64,000 nucleotides of DNA, from the NCBI RefSeq assembly GCF_964355755.1, contig NC_092672.1, positions 14,876,501 through 14,940,500 of the forward strand, in the 5' to 3' direction. This document shows positions 42,471 through 52,532 of this stretch, one piece after another. The stretch comes from Antedon mediterranea. Lineage: Eukaryota > Echinodermata > Crinoidea > Comatulida > Antedonidae. Under the pieces are notes generated by a model that saw nothing but the letters and a program-made list of their open reading frames with translations, did not search any database and was not told the DNA's origin. Numbering within the stretch: position 1 is the stretch's first letter; each line of letters begins with the position of its first letter. Position numbers and translations under genes: made by a program.

Positions 42471-43505
42471 TCACCGTACACCACTCTAAATGAGTGGTGC
42501 AAGAGGCTGGTGAGCCAGTCGTGGCCCTCTATATTAGCCTCCCTCGTCTTCTGAAATTGTCTTTTAAATAGTATGGTTGTTTCAACTTCTACTGTACTGG
42601 CAGGGAGAGCATTCCATGAATTTACGACTCGGGTAAAAAAATGACTACGGCAATTTAATCTAGCATTATTCTTTTTCAATTTATGTTTATGACCCCTAGT
42701 GGTGGTATATTCAGACTTTTTAAAAAGTAAATCACTATCAATAGCCTCTTTGTTAGAAAGAAAATTGTATGTTTGAATCATGTCCCCTCTATGTCGTCTT
42801 TCTTCTAAGGTTGTTAAATTAAAAACTTTTAACCTATCTGCATAGGGCATGCCATGCAAACTAGGTGGTAGCCTAGTTGCTCTCCTCTGAACTTTTTCTA
42901 ATAATGAATGTCTTTCCTTAGTTGAGGAGACCATGCCTGGACTGAAAATTCGAGATGAGGCCTGACTAATCCAATATAAAGCGATTTAATCATATCAACT
43001 GATTTATATTTAATGGATCTTTTAATAGTACCTAAAACTCGATTTGCTGTTTTGGCTGCTGCTACACATTGTTTACTAGTCTTAAGAGATTTATCAATAA
43101 TCACTCCCAAGTCTTTTTGTTCTGTTACTTCATCTAGGATAACCCCATCAAGTTCATAAGAATGATTCGGATTATTAAATCCTAGGTGCATGACATTGCA
43201 TTTACTACTATTAAAGCTCATTAGGGATTCACGACACCAAAGTGATAACTTGTCAATATCATTTTGTAGTACTCCAGGATCGACCTCGGAATGCACACTT
43301 CCAAACAATTTAATGTCATCAGCAAATTTCAACAATGAAGAATCAATGGAAAAATCTATGTCATCAATAAAAATGAGAAAAAGCACCGGTCCGAGGACCG
43401 AACCCTGAGGCACACCACTATGAACAGGGGCCCACTCAGATTTCCTACCATTCACAACAACCCTTTGAAATCTATCACTAAGCCAATTTTGTGTCTCAGC
43501 CTTGG
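42471..43505 (-). mobile_element. 5'-truncated LINE inserted in a foldback arm
   Basis: Frame 43455-42898 begins in the RT: VHSGVPQGSVLGPVLFLIFI, LLKFADDIKLFG (catalytic FADD), EQKDLGVIIDKSL, then SLYIGLVRPHLEF. After one frameshift near 42915 the thumb and C-terminus continue in frame 42934-42458 (LLEKVQRRATRLPPSLHG, TTTRGHKHKLKKNN, FTRVVNSWNALP). Upstream, NWLSDRFQRVV is readable to 43505. The opposite arm of the host element preserves the site without this insertion. Confidence 0.88.
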
Positions 43506-44093
43506 CTAATTAGTAGTTAATATTATAATGGCAGGATATAGTACGGTTAGGCCTACATAATAGACGAAATAAAACGGAAAATTCAATATAAATTGTAACA
43601 CACTGGTCCTGATCGTTTTTTGTTTTGATAAGTAGTAGGCTATTTATTTATATTGTTTGAAATAAATAAATATTTCTTCACATTTTGTATACAGGAATAA
43701 CTGTCGAAGAAGACAACTGTCTACAACTCTATATACCTCAATATAAAAAGAATAAAATAACATTAAAATCATAACAAATCAATAGGCAAGAATACAAATT
43801 GCATAAGCATTATGGGGATAGGTTACATGCACACACACCCAGATATGAATGTGCATTATTTTCAAATAGGCCTTACCGTTTTTTTTGTATGAAATTGTTA
43901 TTTTCATTTCGTTTCTACTTCATAATTATTCATAATTAATACAGTACACCATGGGAAGAAAGAAATTTGCTTCCATGACAGTCCATGTTGTTATTTCTCT
44001 TAATTTTAAGGTATTGTTCTTTTTCAAACAAAGTATCACATGATGACTGACGTTTGTATATAACTGTTATTTGGCTACTGTATATTCTCATGA

Positions 44094-44489
44094 CTAAAGG
44101 GGCATTCACATCTGTTCCGTTTCACGGAACGTAAAACGGCACCGTTTTGTTCGAAAAGCGTTAAAACAATAGCAGCGTTTACACCAAATCTGTTCCGTGA
44201 AAAATGAACGGCCGGTGAAAAACAACGGAACGGACAGATCGCTCATAACTTGATAGAAACGGAACGGAAACGAAACACGGTCTAATTTGACCAATCATAA
44301 CTCGTTTCGTAGTTTATTATGTCAAGGGTCATGAAGTTAAAAAAGTGCGGCGGGAATTGGAGAGACATCTGATCGAATGAGTGTGAATGCTTAAAACGGA
44401 ACGGTGAACGGGCGCGTGTCGCGTTGAAAAAAACGGCGCCGTCTTCCGTTCCGCGAAACGGAACAAGTACGGTGGGAATGCCCCTTTAG
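44094..44489. mobile_element. MITE with CTAAAGGGGCATTC termini
   Basis: About 19-bp terminal inverted repeats (CTAAAGGGGCATTCACAT and its complement GTGGGAATGCCCCTTTAG) bracket 396 bp rich in ACGGAACGG words. Non-coding; superfamily not clear. Confidence 0.8.
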
Positions 44490-44699
44490 GTGATCACTTT
44501 CATTGAACAATATCAGGGCGCGGTGGGTGTTAAAAAAAACAGATAAGAATGCTACTTAGGCAATATTATGTTGTTTAGGAATTCCGTTGTTTTGGACTCA
44601 AACAATATATGTTTTAGTTTTTGCTTGACAAAATAAAAATACGCCATTTTTTCATGATGATTTCTTCAGTGTGTTTTAGATTAATTTCCCATACATGTA

Positions 44700-45515
44700 T
44701 TCTACCCTTTTTACACTATCGACGGAGAGAGGAACACGAGTTGAACTCGGAGGCAATTTCCATTTACACTAGCCAAAAATATTTTTCTTTTTAAAATGAC
44801 TGCATTTCCGCCTTGTAGACTGTACGTACATTAAATAGGCCCTAAATTGTTAGGTTGCCGTAAAAATAGGGTAGGTACGGTAAGTATTTAAAATAAAAAA
44901 TGTATTTGTTAGTTAATTAGCATAACAATGTATCAATGAAGGAAAATTATTATATGGTACTTTTTCAGTTCCTAAAAAAGATATCATTTTCATCCATTGA
45001 GACGTCAGTATTATATATATTTTTCCCTTTTTCAATAATTAGGCCTACATAGAATCGGCCAGGGTAGAGTTACACCAATATTACATTATTTTAGGCTTTC
45101 TGGTAAGGTAGAATGCACACGAACATTTCAATATTTTCAGCAGAAAAGAATGAGTCATAAATTTGTTTGTGCCTTTAAAAGAAAATAACGAACAGCACAA
45201 CATATCGTACAATTGTTTTAAGCAAAAAAAACTATTTTGTTTGCATAATATATTGTATTTCTGTGACAACATGTTAAATTTTCACGTCAATGACCTTTAA
45301 CAGCTCGGTGTTGAACCACAAAAACTTCGTGTCTCTGAGAAGGTACACCGGAAAACATTCAGCTTCATTTCACCCCGGGAAGAGCACACCGGGGTGGTTG
45401 GATTTTCCCATTTACACCAGTCAATAAAAACCACAACACCGGAGTTTAACGGCCCGGTGTACTAACAACTGCGGGGTTACACCGCTGTTACGGTGATAGT
45501 GTAAAAGGGGTATTC
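44700..45515. mobile_element. MITE with TACCCTTTTTACACTATC termini
   Basis: CTACCCTTTTTACACTATCG near 44702 is matched in reverse by GATAGTGTAAAAGGGGTATT near 45497-45516. The right subterminal part has CGGTGTAC/CCGGGGTG words. Non-coding. Confidence 0.75.
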
Positions 45516-45845
45516 ATTGGATTCTCCATTATTTTATAATCAAATCACAAAAGTAATAAAAACAATTTGAATAGCGCACAATTGCAATAGAACATTAACA
45601 TGACAGAACATTCCGAATTTGTTTCCATAATCTCTTCGGTAGTTTGATTGACATTGTCATTGTACCCCCGAAAAAATAAATGTGTGAAAGATATTGTTAC
45701 TGTAATATACCGTTTTAATGTCACAATTATATAGTTATTCACTTTGACCGTAACATATTGCTAATAATTTGAGAGAAAATATATACAAAAAAAACCCCAT
45801 TTTTATTTTACTGTATTATTAATCTAATAATATCTATATAATATA

Positions 45846-46349
45846 CAGTAGAACCTCCATTTTACGTACGGTACGGGACCGAAAGACGTACGTAAAACAA
45901 GGGATTCGTAAAATCAAGGTTGACCTTAAATTGACCCCAAATACGTAGAGATCGTAGCTAGCCGTGTTTGCCTACTTCTGTACAGTATGCAGGTGGTCAC
46001 TAGCTAGGCCTTGCCTAGACTATTCAGGCCAAGCTAGCAGGCCTAGCAAGATGTGAGGCCTAACTAGAAAAGTACAGTATACAGGCTGTGCGATGTTTAA
46101 AATAAAGTGTAAAATATAATTGTTTTCTATCAATATTAAAAACAGTCGCTGCTTTAGGGGGAATGCACGTGCGTAGCTTGTCCCACACACAGCAGAATTC
46201 CTCACACAGCCATGATTGTGGCTTTGTGTGCTTTGTTGTTGTTAAATTGCGCCCTCAATGTAAGAAAATGATGACGTCATCGGTTATTTTAAGCGTACGT
46301 AAAATCGAGGGAACGTAAAATCAGGGTACGTAAAACACAGGTTCTACTG
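45846..46349. mobile_element. Tc1/mariner-type MITE flanked by TA
   Basis: Ends CAGTAGAACCTCCATTTTAC and, reversed, GTAAAACACAGGTTCTACTG, with TA immediately outside on both sides (45844-45845 and 46350-46351). The subterminal regions repeat ACGTAAAA words. 504 bp, non-coding; a pogo/Tigger-like relationship is possible. Confidence 0.85.
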
Positions 46350-46823
46350 TATAGGCCTAGCCTTCTAAAAATATTTCGATGGGAACATCCTTGTATCAAA
46401 AAATAGATCTAACAAACACATTACTGAGGGTTCTTACTGAGACTAACCAACCAACAATATAAATAAATACTAAAAAACGATCAGGCCCAGTGGGTTATAA
46501 TTTACATTGAAATTTCCGTTTTATTTCGTCTATTATGTAGGCCTACTATTACTACTATATTTTAGCACTTTTTGTGTTCCATACTTTTTAGAGGCCGAGT
46601 TGACGGATTAGTTTTTGGCCGAGTTGACTTGAGGCCGAGTTGACGTGAGGCCGAGTTGACGTGAGGCCGAGTTGACTTGAGGCCGACTTGACTTGGGGCC
46701 GACTTGACTTTGGCCGAGACGGTTTAGGGCCGAGTTGACCTGCGCCCTTCGTACCCACCCCTTAAAATTACTCGAAATGTTTTCAATACTTCATCTAGGC
46801 CTAGGGCCTTAACCTAGTTAGGC

Positions 46824-48169
46824 AATGTCAGATGAAATCGGTTGCGCTTGAAATCGGTCGCGATAAAATCAACATCCGGTATATTGTATGGAGTGCCATT
46901 AGATATGCTTTTTATCATATAGTTACGTTTGATATCGGTCGTGTTTTATTTTGGTCGCGCTAATTTGTAAGGGTATGTATGGTAACACATTTTAGCAGTA
47001 TAAATTACGAACGATATACAAAATACACGAACGGAAAATATGGATACGCATCATTGCGCACGGAGCTGTATCCCGGACAATGTTGCCAGGCCAACTTCGG
47101 TATTGCCAGAAAAAAAACGTTGATTTTAAGATATTAAATCGTCATTTACTCGCTGAATAACCGTTTATACGGTAATAATTTTATCTAAAAAAATTCTAAA
47201 TACGTTTCTGCAAATGCACAAGCATTTTTTAGAAAATACTTCATAGATTTCAAGAGTTATAGCCAAAAAACTGCAAATTGTCCATTGGAGGGATAGGAAT
47301 ATATTCGCAAAGTGACGTCACCCGCAAATTTTTTTGATTTTCAAATGGGGCTTTCCCCAAAAGGGCCAATTTATATTTTGTAACAATATACATTCTAGCA
47401 ACACCTAATAGCCCCCAAAACATCATTCTAAAATGAAAAAAATCGAAAATCCATTTCAGGTCCATTTTAACCATGGAACTATGTTTCACAAAATCACGTG
47501 TAGGAGGCCCATAGATGTTTCAAATGTATGGTTTTTAGTAATAGGGCTATACGTCATTTTACCTAGCCATGGGAAACAATCGTACGTGTTTTGTCCATGA
47601 TTTGAAACACTAGTGCATGTTTTTTTTAAAGGGGAATCCCGTCAGCGAAATAACGTACAGTTAACGGCTGCACGATAATAGAAGGCGCATCTGATATGGC
47701 TTATTTGGGGGTTTATTTCAGTAACTCGCCTACGAAATTGTTTTCATAATAAAAGACACAGACATATATTCTCTATATAATATATTAATTACAATACATA
47801 ATAAAATTATTATATGCATATTATTCTGAACGTGTTTAGAAATGCCATTTTGAAAAGATACAGATCCTCCGAGACCTGTGAAATGAAAAAAAATAATGAT
47901 TGATAATAAATATTTATTAACCAAATAAAAAATATCCACATAAATATTCTAGTTCCTAAAAAATATCAATTAAATCTATTTAAACGAAGAAAATGTATAT
48001 CCCGCTAGCATGCATCTCGCTCCATACAAAATAGCGCGATTTCAAACGCGACCGATTTCAAACGCGACAGATATCATCAAACGTATAGCTCTAGCGGCGC
48101 GCCATACAAAATACCGGAAGTTGATTTTATCACGACCGATTTCAGACGCTACCGGTTTCATCGTAAACC
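46824..48169. mobile_element. 1.35-kb transposon with GAAATCGGTCGCG subterminal repeats
   Basis: Inverted ends of about 125 bp share GATGAAATCGGTTGCG, GAAATCGGTCGCGATAAAAT and CCGGTATTTTGTATGG. AGTTAGGC flanks both sides (46816-46823 and 48170-48177), a candidate 8-bp target duplication. The homologous arm at 50400-50412 lacks the insertion. Non-coding. Confidence 0.75.
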
Positions 48170-48529
48170 AGTTAGGCTAGGCTACTCACGAGTTGTCTAC
48201 AACATTCTGCAAGCATAAAATTGTAAAATATCGATAATTTTTTATTTATAAATATTTTTAATCAATTAATAATTGAGCACCCTTCAGAAATCCATCGGCA
48301 GCTTAGCTTCGCGAAAATCATCGCCAGGCATGCCGAAAAAGTATGGAGGTATCATAGGGCATCGATCTATAGAGGACGCTGTTAGGTATAACAAATATTT
48401 TTTACATGTTCCTCATGAAACGAATTTTAAGTCTTTTCATAAAGAAATATTTTGTGTTTAATTACGCTGTTAATTTTTAGAAATTCTTTTTATTTTACCT
48501 TGAATTTACCTTGAATCTTCGAGACTTAG

Positions 48530-49415
48530 AGAACTGTGCTTATTTGTCCCTCAAACATTACAGCATCCTCTTCCAACTTATGCGGGCAGAACTTTAAATG
48601 GTGGCCAGACCAGAACTTCCCAATACCCGCTATGAACTTATTGAAAGAAGGGAGTTCCAATCATTCACGACGCGAGAAGCAAAGGACTTCTTCCTTACAA
48701 TCAAATTTGTTTTAGATTTATATACTTTGAATGGAAGGCCTCTAGTCCTAGAATATTCAGATCTCTTACTGTAAATAATCTATCAGGATCCAAAGAATAA
48801 TACCATGAAAAATCTTATAGAATCTGAATAACATCTGCTCTTTTTTTCCTGAATAATAATGTGAGTAAATTTAAAGTCCTCAGCCTAGTATCTACATAAT
48901 CTTTATCTTTCAAATCCTTAATCAATTTATTTTAGTCCTTCTCTGCTGAACTTTCTCTAGTAATCTGAGTCTTATATCTAGGGCCGGTTCCAAACACAGC
49001 TACCATATTCCATTAACCGGTCGAATCATAGACTTAGATAAACGTATATCCTGCACTATCAAGATTTTTAAATGATCTTTTAATCAGACTCAATCTTCTA
49101 TTTTAGCTGCTCTCGCAACTTTAACAGAATGAGCTGAGAAATCCAGTTTCCGATCAAACTAAATACCAAGGTCCGATTCTACATTAACCTCTGCAATTTC
49201 AACTCCTCCTATATAATATTTAAACATATTATTCCCTCGACCGAAATGCATTATTTTGCATTTAGATAAATTAAAGGGTAATTGTCAATCCAGTGACCAC
49301 TTGTATAAAATATCTACATTCTGCTAAAGAGTATCTCTATCCAACTCATTACTTACTACTCTATATAGCTTGGTATCGTCTGCAAACAATTTAATATATT
49401 ATATATTTTAAGTGT
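48530..49415 (-). mobile_element. Heavily decayed LINE RT fragment
   Basis: The minus strand from 49400 reads KLFADDTKLYRVVSNELDRD, a stop, QNVDILYKWSLD, a stop, QLPFNLSKCKIMHFGRGNN, YYIGGVEIAEVNVESDLGI and FDRKLDFSAHSVKVARA. These are RT catalytic and thumb regions like the 42.5-kb LINE. Many stops break it, so no long frame exists; homology fades toward 48530. Confidence 0.82.
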
Positions 49416-50453
49416 TGTGTGTTATTGTCTTGTCAAATTATATTTTTGTGAGGGTCCCTAATGATCAGCTTCGCTGGACGGATCATCCTCGAGTCGTAAA
49501 ATATTGTTAAAAATAAATAATGAATAGTTGATTCATTATTTAATGTTATATTTTTATGGAAAGAAGATAAAAAAGAAGAAATGAAAGACATGAAATGATG
49601 TATTCAGTGTCAGCAGAAGTAAAATAAATTCTAGTAATTGATGGAAAACATTTTTATTATAATTATCATTGTATTACTGTACATTACATTTCAATAAATC
49701 ATATCTTTCTGTTTTGTTGCATTTCTTATTTCCATGGGTGAATAAAAAATGTTAATATATACTTCTATAAAATCAGGGAAACCATTGGCGTTTTAACATT
49801 ACTAAAACAATTAATTTGTCATAAGCTTGTTTATTGTGTTATAACATTGTAGCTTATGACTGAAGGAAGTACTGCCATTCTTTTAATTTCATTTATTTAT
49901 TTGACCTACAAACCATAATGTAAAATAAACTGAAACAGAGAAAAATTGGTCAGTACTTATATCAGTCTTCAAGAGTCAGCAGTTCTATATTTATCTTCTT
50001 TTCTGTGTGAAATTCTACTATTAAAATGAAAGAAGAACAAGAACAAATTAAAAACATAACATATGGTGATACCCACAATGATGAATACAGCAATTGTATA
50101 TTATTTCTTTATTAAAAATACAAAACTCATGTCGGAATGCAAATTATTATTTAGTACGTGCTTTAAACATTAAGTTCTACGCCTTTTATTGAACGCAACA
50201 GTTTACTCTATCAAGAGTTAATGCCCTATGAGGCCTCCATACTTTATCGGCAGGCCTAGCGATGATTTTCGTGAATCTAAGCTGGCGATGTATTTCTGTA
50301 GGGTGCTCAATATTAATTGATTAGAATTAATTATAAATTTTAAAAAATATCGATTTTTTACAATTTTATGATTGCAGGATGTTGTAGACAACTCGTGAGT
50401 AGGTTGGATGAAGATTTTGAGTAATTTTAAGGGGTGGGTACGAAACTGCATTA

Positions 50454-51266
50454 GCCCCCCTAAACCAACCCGTACACATGCTAACCCGCATGTAATGCAA
50501 AGTCGTACACATGCTAACCCGTACACATGCTAAACTGCATTAGCGCCCCTAAACCAACCCGTACACATGCTAACCCGCATGTAATGCAAAGTCGTACACA
50601 TGCTAACCCGTACACATGCTAAACTGCATTAGCGCCCCTAAACCAACCCGTACACATGCTAACCCGCATGTAATGCAAAGTCGTACACATGCTAACCCGT
50701 ACACAAGCTAAACTGCATTAGCGCCCCTAAACCAACCCGTACACATGCTAACCCGCATGTAATGCAAAGTCGTACACATGCTAACCCGTACACATGCTAA
50801 ACTGCATTAGCGCCCCTAAACCAACCCGTACACATGCTAACCCGTACACATGCTAAACTGCATTAGCGCCCCTAAACCAACCCGTACACATGCTAACCCG
50901 CATGTAATGCAAAGTCGTACACATGCTAACCCGTACACATGCTAAACTGCATTAGCGCCCCTAAACCAACCCGTACACATGCTAACCCGCATGTAATGCA
51001 AAGTCGTACACATGCTAACCCGTACACATGCTAAACTGCATTAGCGCCCCTAAACCAACCCGTACACATGCTAACCCGTACACATGCTAAACTGCATTAG
51101 CGCCCCTAAACCAACCCGTACACATGCTAACCCGTACACATGCTAAACTGCATTAGCGCCCCTAAACCAACCCGTACACATGCTAACCCGTACACATGCT
51201 AAACTGCATTAGCGCCCCTAAACCAACCCGTACACATGCTAACCCGCATGTAATGCAAAGTCGTAC
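50454..51266. repeat. Minisatellite of alternating 89-bp and 56-bp units
   Basis: GCGCCCCTAAACC landmarks fall at 50454 (variant), 50543, 50632, 50721, 50810, 50866, 50955, 51044, 51100, 51156 and 51212. The spacing is 89 x4, 56, 89 x2, 56 x3. The 56-bp unit lacks a 33-bp CCGCATGTAATGCAAAGTCG-containing segment. Units are nearly identical. The array begins exactly where the right arm of the foldback element at 46745-50445 ends. Confidence 0.95.
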
Positions 51267-51324
51267 CTAATTATTTGGCTTATAGTTGACGTTGTACCAG
51301 GGAAGAGTTAAATTACCGCCGTGG

Positions 51325-52285
51325 GTGGCTAAATTCGGTACCGTATCCTAACTTCCGTCTGCTAAAGGTATGGTAAAATTGTATTACGTCATAATCAGCC
51401 AATGGGGTGCTGGTACGTGTGTTGTCATCGATAAGGACTTTTTTCATATCTCGTCTGTAGAGAATGCCTATCAGCAGCGCCAGGTTGTGATGTGTGAGCT
51501 GATTCTGTGACTTCAATCCAGAAGTTTGATAACGGGAGACAACATTGATTCTGTAGACTTAATAAAGCAAGTTCATGTGGTTGGTGGACGTTACAAAACA
51601 TGCACTCAATCTCAAATATTATTTCATTCATTATACATCATATAGTAGTAGTATTATAATTAAATCCGATATGTTGATAGCCAAATTAGAAAAACTACAA
51701 AGAAATTATAATTCAATGTTGAAAATTGTGTTGCGTCTAGTTCATTTGTCCATAGTTACTATTAATAAGGAGTTTTATTTTTATTCCAAATGGCCTATTT
51801 AGGCCTATATTTTTTTTTATTAAACTTTGTTTACAGATGGTGACCATAAACAACAAGCAAATGCGGACATTAAATATATTAAATACTATGATTTAGCCCC
51901 AGGGCTGGGTCACAGAAATCAGTGCACACATGCAGCTGGCCACAGCCTAGCACCGCTTTCCCTACACAAACAAACTCATATAATGAGGCTATAGGTTATA
52001 TGTAGTGCGTAGTAGGCCTCTTTTGAAACGGTTTTCTGTATTTGGCTTTTCAATAATAGCAGACGTAGGCTACATTTAGTTTTTGTCAAACACGAAGTAG
52101 CGATAAATAAAGCATAAAGAAAATGTTAAGCGGTTGATCACTGATTCGCGATAAAAACCAATCCAAAGTCCTTATACAATGACGTCAAACACGTACCAGC
52201 ACCTCATTGGCCGATTATGAAGTAATGCAATTTTACCGTACCTTTTGCAAACGGAAGTTAGGATACACTACCATATCTTTAGCCA
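51325..52285. mobile_element. MITE-like element with about 100-bp inverted ends
   Basis: GGTACCGTATCCTAACTTCC...TTATCGATGACAACAC-side sequence at 51338-51440 is matched in reverse at 52160-52275 (CGTACCAGCACCTCATTGGC, AACGGAAGTTAGGATAC). A third partial copy is at 54040-54135. The interior has short frames only. Confidence 0.7.
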
Positions 52286-52462
52286 CGGCTAAAAAAACGG
52301 CTGAAAAAGTATCACTATCAGTAGAGTAAAGTTTAAATATGTATGCAATACAACTTCTATATTTTTGTAAATGCAATAATTTTAGCCTTTGGCTACGTTT
52401 TGTGTTTATACCAGAATAAAATAAATTAACTACATTCATATGCTTTTAATTGTTTTTTAAAG

Positions 52463-52532
52463 TATAATCAGCCATTCCCAGATGATGATGAAATTGACCT
52501 GAATACACTCGATGTTACGGTAGGTAACAAAG
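52463..52532 (+). CDS. Unidentified gene 2, first visible coding exon
   Basis: 70 bp, acceptor TTTTTTAAAG, donor AAAG|GTGAGT. Reads YNQPFPDDDEIDLNTLDVTV; the G left over joins GT of the next exon to make Gly. Confidence 0.75.

Larger units (their letters stand above)
42272..46742. mobile_element. Foldback DNA element with GGCCGAGTTGAC arms and nested insertions
   Basis: The left arm (42272-42470) and right arm (46555-46742) are reverse complements over about 190 bp. Both are arrays of GGCCGAGTTGACTTGA-like units followed by AGCACTTTTTG. Homology continues inside (43519-43640 against 46445-46560, sharing TAGACGAAATAAAACGG). Inside sit a LINE piece (42471-43505) and MITEs at 44094-44489, 44700-45515 and 45846-46349; without them the host element is about 1.7 kb. 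No transposase is seen. Stretches not listed separately show AT-rich DNA only. Confidence 0.8.
46745..50445. mobile_element. Second foldback element, arms split by a nested transposon
   Basis: CGTACCCACCCCTTAAAATTACTC at 46750-46774 and the block 48180-48365 (CTCACGAGTTGTCTACAACAT...GGAGGTATCATAGGGCAT) are together the reverse complement of 50222-50445, where they are contiguous. The left arm was therefore opened by the 46824-48169 insertion. The interior holds a decayed LINE piece (48530-49415) and AT-rich DNA with nothing recognised (49420-50220). The short protein repeated at 48289-48365 and 50222-50300 is just the two arms read in frame. Confidence 0.75.

Noticed and set aside
48273-50300. 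A peptide ending KYGG(I/L)IGH appearing twice
   Set aside because: The two frames are the opposite arms of one inverted repeat; the similarity is at DNA level, with no wider coding support.
50454-51266. Regular repeats resembling a CRISPR array
   Set aside because: There are no unique spacers, units are full tandem copies, and the sequence is eukaryotic.
51835-52005. Possible upstream exon of gene 2 after a TTGTTTACAG acceptor
   Set aside because: No matching donor is found and the stretch lies inside a MITE-like element.
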